NCBI GenBank assembly: GCA_014728035.1
Contig: WJMJ01000078.1
Coordinates: 124,001 to 188,000 of the forward strand
DNA: 64,000 nt
DNA from: Promethearchaeota archaeon
GTDB lineage: Archaea; Asgardarchaeota; Thorarchaeia; Thorarchaeales; Thorarchaeaceae
Direction of reading: 5' to 3'
Positions 35,302-43,004 of the stretch are shown piece by piece. Position numbers and translations under genes: made by a program. The notes beneath the pieces are model-generated. The model saw only the letters and a program-made list of their open reading frames with translations. It searched no databases and was not told the DNA's origin. Each line of letters starts with the position of its first letter. Within the stretch, counting starts at the first letter, position 1.

Positions 35302-35934
35302 ATGAATGAAACAGTTCAGAAAATTGAAACGGACAATGACTCTGAAGACCAGATGGAATGGTTCGACAGCGTAAAACCAGGTATCGACAGCAAGAAAGTA
35401 GCAATTGCGGGGGTTTTTGCAGCGCTATCAATTGCATTTTCATTCATTGCTGAATATCTTCCACGACATCCTGGATGGGGAATCGCATATTTTGATCCGG
35501 TATCAATAATCTGGATTGTTTCATTTTTAATAGGAGGATTTTGGATTGGTTCGACTACAGCTATCGCTGGTACCCTAGGGCTCTTCATATTTGATCCAAC
35601 AGGTATTGGCCCAGTTTTCAAGTTTGCAGCAACCTATCCAATGATTCTTGTTCCATATCTTGGACTACTCGTTATAAAACAAGCAGATGACGGTTCTAAT
35701 CTCTCGCATTTAGGGAAGCTATCGGTTTTGATGTTCTTTGGATTGCTACTTAGACTGGCATTTATGATTCCAATGAACCTTCAAATTGTACCCTTATTTG
35801 TACCAGACCTAACTCCAGAGTATATTATTATTACAGTTATACTGCTTAACATTCTCCAGAGTGTTTGGGATACAATATTCCCATACCTAATAGTACACAA
35901 AACGGGTGTATTTGAGAATTACAGAATGTGGTGA
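35302..35934 (+). CDS. Second ECF S-component-like membrane protein
   Basis: Membrane protein of 210 residues from ATG 35302 (ATG 35278 is an in-frame alternative). After a charged N-terminal 30 residues it shows KKVAIAGVFAALSIAFSFIA, a typical first helix of ECF S components, then FDPVSIIWIVSFLIGGFWIG, FIFDPTGIGPVFKFAATYP and a last helix region near LLNILQSVWDTIFPYLI. About six membrane segments. The substrate is unknown. Two S components about 1 kb apart without an energising module imply a group II arrangement, with shared EcfAT elsewhere. Confidence 0.72.
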   Translation: MNETVQKIETDNDSEDQMEWFDSVKPGIDSKKVAIAGVFAALSIAFSFIAEYLPRHPGWGIAYFDPVSIIWIVSFLIGGFWIGSTTAIAGTLGLFIFDPTGIGPVFKFAATYPMILVPYLGLLVIKQADDGSNLSHLGKLSVLMFFGLLLRLAFMIPMNLQIVPLFVPDLTPEYIIITVILLNILQSVWDTIFPYLIVHKTGVFENYRMW

Positions 35935-36014
35935 AATCTAAGCCCTACTAACTGGTCGCGTGGTTTAGGAGGGACCTTTTCATCACAAACCGTTGTAGCC
36001 CAGTAATCTCTATA

Positions 36015-36032
36015 TGTTATCAGAGGATAACA
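36015..36032. promoter_or_regulatory. Short perfect palindrome upstream of the Yip1-like gene
   Basis: TGTTATC-agag-GATAACA is a 7-bp perfect inverted repeat with a 4-base loop, 31 bases before the TTG start at 36064. It may be a leader hairpin or an operator. Confidence 0.4.
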
Positions 36033-36063
36033 GATATAGATAAACTTGTGAAGGGAACAAACA

Positions 36064-36888
36064 TTGAGAAGATGCGAGTTCTGTGACTCCCCAGTAGCTG
36101 CCGATGCTGTGGTTTGTCCAGTCTGTAAAGAAGAAATTGCAGAAGAAACACTGGAAAGACTTCTGCCATTGTTGAAAAGACCGGATGAACCAGAAGTTCA
36201 GAGGATTGGGATTATCCAACGGATGTGGGGAACGATCAGACGACCTGCACCAACATATAGAGATATTGGTCAACGTCCTGACAGTGCAGGGCCATTTTTC
36301 ATAGTCATGATCAATGCGTTGATAATGGGAGTTCTTATGTTACTGATGACTTCCAGATTTACGACAACTGTACAATTATTCGACCCGATTGCCAATGCAA
36401 CGGTCCCCACTCAAGTTAGCGTGCTTACTGGGCCACAAGCCATATCATTCTGGATGGTAGGACTAGGAACCATGGTACCCAATATTCTGATAGGAATGAT
36501 CTTCTTGATTGTTGGAAGTGCTTTTGCACACATCGCAATCAAGATTCTTGGAGGAAGTGGAAAGCGCGGGCAAACGATATCGATTGTCGGGTATAGCATG
36601 ATGCCTGTTCTGCTTGTGCGTCTTATTGCAATTCTGCTTATTTTTACTACAGTGCCAACAATTGCAATAGGCACAGCTGAAACAAATGCCGCCACCGTGA
36701 TAACACAAATATACAATTCATCAGTTTGGACAACGATTGATTATTTGACGACAGGAGCATTTCTGTGGACGGGATTCCTACTCATATTTGGAATTAGAGA
36801 GGCACATAATACATCCACCCAATGGGCTGCAGTAATATCTATAGCATGTATTATTGTTCTTATTTGGACTTTCTGGCAAATGCATTAA
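36064..36888 (+). CDS. Yip1-domain membrane protein with N-terminal zinc ribbon
   Basis: Protein of 274 residues. Residues 4-21 form a zinc ribbon with CxxC pairs (C4/C7 and C18/C21). A cytoplasmic linker contains IQRMWGTIRRPAPTYRDIG, the amphipathic segment that precedes the membrane region in Yip1-family proteins. Five hydrophobic helices follow (about 78-98, 128-160, 175-205, 228-245, 252-270). Eukaryotic Yip1 proteins act with Rab GTPases in vesicle traffic; archaeal members are unstudied. The start is TTG behind AAGGGA, since no ATG precedes the zinc ribbon. It ends three bases from the convergent UbiA gene. Confidence 0.8.
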   Translation: MRRCEFCDSPVAADAVVCPVCKEEIAEETLERLLPLLKRPDEPEVQRIGIIQRMWGTIRRPAPTYRDIGQRPDSAGPFFIVMINALIMGVLMLLMTSRFTTTVQLFDPIANATVPTQVSVLTGPQAISFWMVGLGTMVPNILIGMIFLIVGSAFAHIAIKILGGSGKRGQTISIVGYSMMPVLLVRLIAILLIFTTVPTIAIGTAETNAATVITQIYNSSVWTTIDYLTTGAFLWTGFLLIFGIREAHNTSTQWAAVISIACIIVLIWTFWQMH

Positions 36889-36891
36889 CGA

Positions 36892-37815
36892 TTAGAATAC
36901 TACTCCGTATAGTGGGATAATCACAAATGCAATTAGACCGATAAGAGCTCCAATCTTATCTAGAGTGCTACCAATCAAGAGTTTCTTCTTTTCACTGGGT
37001 CCCATTAACGGTGCTATAGCTGCTCCCAGAACAACACCATCACCTAATAACAACAAAAGCCACAGATCCCAGCTTGCAAAGCCAAGTAACCAAATCAATG
37101 AATAACAAATTACCCCAACAAGGTTCAATACAGCTTGTACTCCTGCAGCTGCGCGATAGCCATAAACTCGTGCAATAGTTCTGACATCTCGTAATGCATC
37201 ACCTTCCACATCTTCAGAGCCCTTAATGGTTTCCCGGGCTTGTAATATCATGAAAGCAGTCAGAAAGAATAACCAAGAGGGAACAGGAATTACCCAGACT
37301 CCAACTTGTTCAGCATAGATAATAGAACCGTAAATAACACCAAATGCAAAAGAAAATGCAACCATGAAATTACCAGCTAATCCTAGCTCCTTCACTTTTG
37401 CTGCATAAGCATATCCTACTACTAAAAATACAATAACAATGATTGCACCAATAATTCCGTTCAACCATGCAAAAAACACACCGAGCAAACTCAGAATGAT
37501 AACATATATCCAAGCTTGGGTAACGCTTATTCTACCGCTTGGAAGTGCCCTATGCGGTCTATTTATCTTATCAATTTCTATGTCAAAGATGTCGTTAACA
37601 ACATTCCCACCAGCGGCTACAAAGAAATATGTGATATATCCATACAAAAAGACAAGCCAATTTGCACCTAATGAGCTCCATACGTTTGTCACTTGATGAG
37701 CAATTGCAATTCCAGCAAGAACCGTGAGACCTCCAATGATACAATTTTGAGGCCTAATAATAGATAAGAACGCTTTTGGATCAGTCTTTCTCTTCTGTTC
37801 TGTTGTATCAGACAT
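36892..37815 (-). CDS. UbiA prenyltransferase, DGGGP-synthase type
   Basis: Integral membrane prenyltransferase of 307 residues with about eight or nine helices. The first aspartate motif is NVVNDIFDIEIDKINRPHRA near residues 73-92 and the second DVEGDALRDVRTIARVYG near 200-217. The strong match of NDIFDIEIDKINRPHRALPSG to archaeal enzymes suggests (S)-2,3-di-O-geranylgeranylglyceryl phosphate synthase, the step that adds the second ether-linked chain to sn-glycerol-1-phosphate lipids. A quinone or heme prenyltransferase is less likely. ATG 37815, preceded by GGAGAG. Confidence 0.9.
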   Translation of the reverse strand: MSDTTEQKRKTDPKAFLSIIRPQNCIIGGLTVLAGIAIAHQVTNVWSSLGANWLVFLYGYITYFFVAAGGNVVNDIFDIEIDKINRPHRALPSGRISVTQAWIYVIILSLLGVFFAWLNGIIGAIIVIVFLVVGYAYAAKVKELGLAGNFMVAFSFAFGVIYGSIIYAEQVGVWVIPVPSWLFFLTAFMILQARETIKGSEDVEGDALRDVRTIARVYGYRAAAGVQAVLNLVGVICYSLIWLLGFASWDLWLLLLLGDGVVLGAAIAPLMGPSEKKKLLIGSTLDKIGALIGLIAFVIIPLYGVVF

Positions 37816-37941
37816 CTAGCTCTCCTCTACACAAAGGGGGAAATTCTGATAGATAAAAGACTTTTTGAAAACCACTCAAAAAAGAAAAATCGCAACCCAA
37901 TAACTCATATTGTGGATAAGGATTCTAAACATGTGGGGAAA

Positions 37942-38451
37942 ATGAATTTCGAAGACCTAAGTAAAGAAGAATTACTGAAAATTGTTGATGCCTATGCAAA
38001 AGCATGGCAAGCAATGGACGGAGCATATTTTCTAGCTCTTGAGAAGAAATATGGTATGGATGTAGCCATCGAGATGGATAAGGAGGCTTGGCGAATCTTC
38101 TCGCCAATAGAAGCAAAGCGAATTATGCGAGAATTTGATGTGGCACAAAATGGAGGTCTCGAAGCATTAGAGAAAGCCCTTGGATATCGAGTATACGCAC
38201 GACTAAATACTCAGTCATGCACCAGAAAAGATGACAAGACATTGGTTTTCAAAATGCATGAATGTCGAGTTCAAGTTGCTCGGAATAGAAAAGGATTACC
38301 TGATTTCCCTTGCAAACAAGTAGGAGAAATCGAATACGAAGAGTTCGCAAAGACTATTGACCCAAGAATCAAAACACGTTGTATATCATGCCCACCGGAC
38401 CCCCATCCAGAGGATTATTATTGTGCATGGGAGTTCACCTTGGAGGAATGA
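37942..38451 (+). CDS. Cysteine-rich DUF6125/ATC-hydrolase-like protein
   Basis: Soluble protein of 169 residues from ATG 37942 (GTG 37912 is an alternative). N-terminal helices contain AYAKAWQAMDGAYFLALEKK, and the C-terminal half has cysteines and histidines in ECRVQVARNRKGLPDFPC and TRCISCPPDPHPEDYYCAWE. This layout resembles DUF6125 and L-2-amino-thiazoline-4-carboxylate hydrolase-like proteins, in which a W-D-G helix and late cysteines are conserved. A metal-binding role is likely; a substrate is not known. Its last codons overlap the next gene on the same strand. The family assignment is by pattern only. Confidence 0.65.
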   Translation: MNFEDLSKEELLKIVDAYAKAWQAMDGAYFLALEKKYGMDVAIEMDKEAWRIFSPIEAKRIMREFDVAQNGGLEALEKALGYRVYARLNTQSCTRKDDKTLVFKMHECRVQVARNRKGLPDFPCKQVGEIEYEEFAKTIDPRIKTRCISCPPDPHPEDYYCAWEFTLEE

Positions 38452-39301
38452 TGTCCTGGCAGATTTGAAATTTGGGCCAGCGGGATATCCAGCAGAAGCG
38501 AAGAATAGCGTCAAACGAGTGTTCCAGATATTATCTGATGTGGAATTAGATGCACTTGAATATGCAGCAGTATACGGTCTACGAATGGGAGAAAAGAAGG
38601 CAATCTCAATTGGAAAAGCAGCTAAATCTGCCAACATAACTATGAGTATGCATGCTCCTTACTATATTAGTCTGGCATCAAAGAAAGACGATGTTAGAGA
38701 ACGATCTCGAAATAGGCTCATCAAAGCCTTGAAATTTGCACCACTTATGGGAGTGAAAAGGATTGTATTCCATGCAGGAGGATACAGTGGAAGAGACCCC
38801 AATGAAGCTTATCAACTGATACTTGATAGTTTGCAGGAAGTGTGGTCAACAGCCGGACACCATGGAAACGGAGCTCTTCTGGCTCCAGAGATTGCAGGAA
38901 AGCTCAAAGCATTTGGTTCGGTTGATGAAATAATCAGAATTTGTGAGAATGTAGAAGGTTGCATTCCTACAATTGATTGGGCACATATGTATGCTAGAAG
39001 GCAAGGGGGAATTGCAACGAAAAAGGACTATCTTGATATCTTGGAAGTGTTTGAAGGTAGGCTGGGAGAAAAATTCACAAAGAACATGCACTTCCATGTA
39101 AGTGGGATAATTTTCACCAAAGCAGGTGAGAAGGCCCATCGCCCTTTGGATGGCAAATGGGGACCGGACATCCTTCCGCTTGTAGAGGTTATTAGAGAAG
39201 TTGGCTACAAGCCCACATTCATATCTGAAACACCAGATTCTCTAAAAGGCGCTCTGTATACCAAGTATCTATTCGAAGAATTGGAGAAAGCACAACAATG
39301 A
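38423..39301 (+). CDS. Endonuclease IV-like TIM-barrel protein
   Basis: AP-endonuclease-2/xylose-isomerase-like TIM barrel related to endonuclease IV (Nfo), 292 residues. Segments include KFGPAGYP at the start, SMHAPYYISLAS with the first metal histidine, RIVFHAGGYSGRDPNEAY, LAPEIAGKLKAFGS, PTIDWAHMYARRQG, MHFHVSGIIF and ISETPDS at the end, in the order seen in archaeal Nfo-like proteins. It may cleave abasic sites, but some members are not nucleases. The start is uncertain: GTG 38423 has GAGG upstream; TTG 38465 lies right before the conserved KFGPAG but is poorly spaced from GGAGG. ATGA overlap with the next methylase gene. Confidence 0.8.
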   Translation: MHGSSPWRNDVLADLKFGPAGYPAEAKNSVKRVFQILSDVELDALEYAAVYGLRMGEKKAISIGKAAKSANITMSMHAPYYISLASKKDDVRERSRNRLIKALKFAPLMGVKRIVFHAGGYSGRDPNEAYQLILDSLQEVWSTAGHHGNGALLAPEIAGKLKAFGSVDEIIRICENVEGCIPTIDWAHMYARRQGGIATKKDYLDILEVFEGRLGEKFTKNMHFHVSGIIFTKAGEKAHRPLDGKWGPDILPLVEVIREVGYKPTFISETPDSLKGALYTKYLFEELEKAQQ

Positions 39302-40641
39302 CCGATTACGCATTCATTTTAGGAAAAAATTGGCTCTTATCATTAGCGGAACTCATATTATATTTGCAAGATCGTGATTTGATTGTTAAAGTCAGAGACC
39401 ACTCCAGAAATGTCGCTATAATAGAAATGAATCAACGACTCGACTTGGAACAGATTGTTGAGATTCAAAGTGCCCTTGGTGGGTGTTTCAAACTTGGCGA
39501 AGTAATTACGACATATGAAAAAGACCTCGTGACGGATGCGTTCCCAAGGAAAGGAAAGCCAGATAAATCCGCCAGAAAAACGATGCAGCGATGTGATTGG
39601 ACTGAGAAAATCTGGAAGAATAGACGATATAACAAAGTCAAATTTGGTGTAAGTACATATCCTATGATTGATAGAAAACCAGATGTGGATCTTAGAAAAT
39701 TCACCTATGGATTAAATCAATGGATTAAGAACAAACTCTTGGCAGATGGAATTCGAAAGGCTTCCTTTTTCATCTATGACGAACCAGACAGAAGGGATAA
39801 AAGAAGAGCTAGTGTCGCTCTTTGGCCTCACACAATTGCAAGACATGGATTGCTGGTTCCACCAAATGCTGAGATTCTAGCAACCTTTACTGATTCTAAG
39901 TTGTATCTTTCAAAGACTGTTGTAGTTTATGATTCACAATTGCAGAAATACAGAGATGAATCGAGACCTTATGTTTCAGCTGAAATAAGTACAAGTCCAA
40001 AAATATGTAGAACTCTACTAAATTTTGCAGGAGCTCGACCAGGTGAAACAGTTCTAGACCCATTCTGTGGAACAGGAACTTTGCTCATGGAGGCGATCAT
40101 GCTTGGAATTAGAGCAATCGGAATTGATGTGGACCCGGATGTTTTACAGGGTGCCCACCAGAATATAATGTGGCTAAGTAGAGACCTTGGTGAACATGTA
40201 GATTTTGAACTAATTAGAGGAGATTCTCGTCAGGTTGTGGATATTCTCCATGAACCTGTAGATTCAGTTGCTTTTGAACCCCACTTGGGCCCGGTTCTAG
40301 AAGAGAAACCAGATGCCAAAACAGCAGACGAGATAATAGAAGACCTTACTGAATTATACAACACTGTACTTAGAGGTCTCTCAGAAGTGCTAAAACCAAG
40401 AGGAAGGGTGGGAATGACCTTACCGCTAATTAAAAGCACCAAGGACATCCATTCAATCGATATATCCCGGATACTACTGGGAACTGACTTTGAAATCGGT
40501 TTGTTATTGCCAGATTCAATGTTAGATAAATCACTAGCCAGAGATAGCCGAATAGTAATCAATCCGAATCGTGATCGGCTTCCTGAAAGGAAGATGGGAC
40601 AATTGGTTCAACGCGAATTGATCATGCTTATCAAAGTATAA
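39298..40641 (+). CDS. Trm11/Trm-G10-like THUMP methyltransferase with altered motif IV
   Basis: Predicted tRNA or RNA guanosine-N2 methyltransferase of 447 residues. The N-terminal ~170 residues have a ferredoxin/THUMP-like RNA-binding layout. The C-terminal Rossmann domain holds VLDPFCGTGTLLMEAIMLG near residues 255-273 (SAM-binding motif I), IGIDVDPDVLQGAHQNI and RGDSRQV. Motif IV, usually D-P-P-Y, reads FEPHLGP. Such EPxLGP variants occur in a side branch of this family, so another nucleobase or substrate is possible. The start ATG overlaps the preceding TGA (ATGA), so it is translationally coupled with the endonuclease IV-like gene. Confidence 0.83.
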   Translation: MTDYAFILGKNWLLSLAELILYLQDRDLIVKVRDHSRNVAIIEMNQRLDLEQIVEIQSALGGCFKLGEVITTYEKDLVTDAFPRKGKPDKSARKTMQRCDWTEKIWKNRRYNKVKFGVSTYPMIDRKPDVDLRKFTYGLNQWIKNKLLADGIRKASFFIYDEPDRRDKRRASVALWPHTIARHGLLVPPNAEILATFTDSKLYLSKTVVVYDSQLQKYRDESRPYVSAEISTSPKICRTLLNFAGARPGETVLDPFCGTGTLLMEAIMLGIRAIGIDVDPDVLQGAHQNIMWLSRDLGEHVDFELIRGDSRQVVDILHEPVDSVAFEPHLGPVLEEKPDAKTADEIIEDLTELYNTVLRGLSEVLKPRGRVGMTLPLIKSTKDIHSIDISRILLGTDFEIGLLLPDSMLDKSLARDSRIVINPNRDRLPERKMGQLVQRELIMLIKV

Positions 40642-40654
40642 TATCGCAAGAGAT

Positions 40655-41488
40655 TTAGAAAAGGTACCGAATGACATCATCCAAAATTGCATAGGTCTGC
40701 AATCTATCAATATCCCGTTTGACATACGGCATAGCGTATTCAAATAACATCTCACGGTATTTTGCCTTGCTTACATTACTTCGAATAACGTCAGCTAAGA
40801 TCTTCAATAATTCCTCCAAACCATTCCTCAAATGACGATATGAAACATTATATACATCCACAGAAAGAATCTCAATACCATATTCATCGATAGGAATTGA
40901 TTGTAGGAACTGATATGACTCAATAGTTGATTCTAGTCGTTTTTTAAGCTTTGATGCAATTTCTTTACGTTCATTTTGACTGATATCAACTCGAAGTATA
41001 GCTCGAATTAGATGACTGTATACCTCCAAACAATCCATTGACTTTCCCGCTACAAGGCATTCATCAGTTTCTTCGTACTGCTCAACTAACTCGTCAACAA
41101 AATAAGCAAAGTCATTAAAAGTTGTAGATACACCTTGCCATTGGTTTAGCAACGATTCAACTGTTTCATCTTTTGGCACAACTTTCCGCATGAACTCGTT
41201 CAATGCAAAATCAAGAATGAATCGCATATGAGGTAATCGTGCTCGTTTCGATACCACCATGACGAACAACAAATGCTCGTTTGCAGACCAAACATACCTG
41301 CTTTTCTCAGTGTCTATCGTCTTGAGACTCTCATTTGATGCCTTGTCAATAAATGTGTGTGTGGCAGATAGAAATGGAGCAATCAGATCCATATCAATCT
41401 CAATGTCAGTATAAGCTCTTGCAATAAGATTTCTACCAGTCGTCTTCTCTATTAGCCAGACGCCTTGGACAGAGCGCTTACTGGACAT
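40655..41488 (-). CDS. Longin-like domain protein with C-terminal helical region
   Basis: Protein of 277 residues. Residues about 8-105 follow the longin/sigma-adaptin-like pattern: strands GVWLIEKTTGRNLIAR, a helix DMDLIAPFLSATHTFIDKA, then strands SRYVWSANEHLLFVMVVSK and a helix MRFILDFALNEFMRKV. The rest is alpha-helical (about 110-277), with LRNGLEELLKILADVIRSNV near the end. Longin domains in eukaryotes belong to SNAREs, adaptors and Arf regulators; Asgard archaea have many. No membrane segment is visible. The fold call is by pattern alone. ATG 41488. A TFB gene lies upstream on the same strand. Confidence 0.62.
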   Translation of the reverse strand: MSSKRSVQGVWLIEKTTGRNLIARAYTDIEIDMDLIAPFLSATHTFIDKASNESLKTIDTEKSRYVWSANEHLLFVMVVSKRARLPHMRFILDFALNEFMRKVVPKDETVESLLNQWQGVSTTFNDFAYFVDELVEQYEETDECLVAGKSMDCLEVYSHLIRAILRVDISQNERKEIASKLKKRLESTIESYQFLQSIPIDEYGIEILSVDVYNVSYRHLRNGLEELLKILADVIRSNVSKAKYREMLFEYAMPYVKRDIDRLQTYAILDDVIRYLF

Positions 41489-41569
41489 TATTTACCTCAA
41501 GCTCCATTTGCAAATCATCTTGAACAATAATAAGGATATATATTGTGTAATCACTCTTTGGAATATTAA

Positions 41570-41608
41570 CAAATAGAACAAAAGGTGAGGAGTTTTAATT
41601 CCCCACCT
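41570..41608 (-). terminator. Terminator after tfb
   Basis: AGGTGAGGA (41583-41591) and TCCCCACCT (41600-41608) form in minus-strand RNA a 9-bp stem with one G-U wobble and an 8-base loop, followed by TTTGTTCTATTTG. It lies 28 bases past the tfb stop. Confidence 0.65.
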
Positions 41609-41635
41609 ATCTGCACTTGAGTTAGGTACTCCACA

Positions 41636-42598
41636 TCATGTAGTGCTTAAATCTAGCTTAGCCACCATTTCTTTGTATCTATTCCGCACAGTAACCTCGG
41701 TGACACGAGCGGTCTTTGCTATTTCTAGCTGAGTACGTCGCGAACCAGTGAGAATACTGGCAACATAAATAGCAGCGGCAGCCATACCTTTTGGATCTTT
41801 TCCAATGGTCAAGCGTTCAGCTTTTGCCATCTCAAGAATGTCAATTGCTTTCTTTTTCGCTTTACCTGGAAGGTCCAAATCGCTTCCAAATCGATGCACG
41901 AAGTCAATGGGGCTTGAGTGTGGAATCTTAAGATTGAGATATCTCAGAATAAGTCGCACACACAAACTCAATTCTTTTCGAGTAATATGAATTTGGTCGC
42001 AAACCTCCTCCAAAGGTCGGGGTACTTTATGCACTCTACATGCAAGATATAGAGATGCAGCAATCATACCGAGTATAGTTCGTCCACGAGTCAATCGTTT
42101 ACGAAGGGCCTTTCTGTATAGCACAGCGGATGTCTCACGAATCGAGTATGGAATACTCAATTGTGAAGAAATTCGATGGAGCTCTGTCATCGCAACCGCA
42201 AGGTTGCGTTTGTCAGAAGAGTGCACTTTTGTGCGTATCTGCCATTTCCGTAGTCGATGTATTTGAGCTCGTCGTGTTGAAGAAAGCTTTCTTCCGGATG
42301 CGTCAACATTCTGTCTACCAATAATTGTTGTAAGACCTTGATCGAATTTACTCCAGTCGGCTGGACCTCCTACACGCTGACGTGATTTCTTTTCATCAGC
42401 AGTAAAAGCTCGCCACTCCGGACCCATATCGATTGAGTGGTCAGAAAGAACTAGTCCGCATTGGGAACAGGTGACCTCACCACGAGTAGTATCAATGTGT
42501 ACATCAGTAGAACTACAGACTGAACAGACGTAAGCCGCAGCGCTAGTGCGCTCATTGGTTGTTTTTGATTTCGATTGTCTGCTGGCCAGTCCAATCAT
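41636..42598 (-). CDS. tfb: Transcription initiation factor B (TFB)
   Basis: Archaeal TFIIB homologue of 320 residues that recruits RNA polymerase to TBP-bound promoters. Zinc ribbon: C25-x2-C28 and C44-x2-C47 (YVCSVCSSTDV, TCSQCGLVL). B-reader/linker region: GPEWRAFTADEKKSRQRVGG. Two cyclin folds follow (about 115-205 and 215-310), with the DNA-contacting helix-turn-helix at TRRAQLEIAKTARVTEVTVR-like sequence near the C-terminus. The N-terminus is basic and serine/threonine rich. GAGGGAG lies directly before the ATG. A GC-rich hairpin sits just upstream of it, so translation may be regulated. The gene has a terminator-like hairpin downstream. Confidence 0.96.
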   Translation of the reverse strand: MIGLASRQSKSKTTNERTSAAAYVCSVCSSTDVHIDTTRGEVTCSQCGLVLSDHSIDMGPEWRAFTADEKKSRQRVGGPADWSKFDQGLTTIIGRQNVDASGRKLSSTRRAQIHRLRKWQIRTKVHSSDKRNLAVAMTELHRISSQLSIPYSIRETSAVLYRKALRKRLTRGRTILGMIAASLYLACRVHKVPRPLEEVCDQIHITRKELSLCVRLILRYLNLKIPHSSPIDFVHRFGSDLDLPGKAKKKAIDILEMAKAERLTIGKDPKGMAAAAIYVASILTGSRRTQLEIAKTARVTEVTVRNRYKEMVAKLDLSTT

Positions 42599-42629
42599 CT
42601 CCCTCAGCTACAACGGGGGGTTTGTAGCC
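42599..42629 (-). promoter_or_regulatory. Hairpin abutting the tfb ribosome-binding site
   Basis: On the minus strand GCTACAA and TTGTAGC (42607-42628) pair perfectly around an 8-base loop containing six C residues; a G-U pair extends the stem. The 3' arm ends one or two bases before GAGGGAG (42599-42605), which touches the tfb ATG. Folding could alter ribosome access. Confidence 0.5.
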
Positions 42630-42995
42630 GTTATCAGAGCTGTCATGTTCCTTTGGGTGTCCTTCTTGGCGTAAGTGGACACTATATGGTGCACGGATGT
42701 TTGGGGAACCGTTCTCGTAAAGAGAACTAAATTACGGAACTCATAAAACATAAATAAGCGTTTGCACGTTTTTTATTAAAATACTAAGTTTATGATTATT
42801 CTATTTAGATAGTAAAGATAACATATGAGCGTTTAACAACAATGCTCGTTTATATAATTAAATGTATTTTGTAATAAACCGTTCTTTTTTGATGGTTTGT
42901 TACAAACCGTAATATTTGAAATTATGATTATCTATGCACTTTTCTACAAGGAGAAGCCATCTAATTTATCTAGTCGGATAGAACCATTATGATGT
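42630..42995. promoter_or_regulatory. Divergent tfb/argS spacer with repeated motifs
   Basis: This 366-base AT-rich spacer has no gene. It contains AGCGTTT twice (42757-42763 and 42828-42834), a related GCTCGTTT at 42844-42851 that pairs GAGC/GCTC with the second copy, and a perfect palindrome GGTTTGT-t-ACAAACC at 42894-42908. AAACCGT occurs at the palindrome and again just upstream at about 42877. These may be operators of tfb and/or argS. Promoter AT-runs are present on both sides. Confidence 0.4.
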
Positions 42996-43004
42996 GTGAT
43001 CAAA

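Noticed and set aside
42630..42995. Replication origin in the AT-rich tfb/argS spacer
   Set aside because: No Cdc6/Orc1 gene nearby and no origin-recognition-box repeats; the repeats fit operators better.
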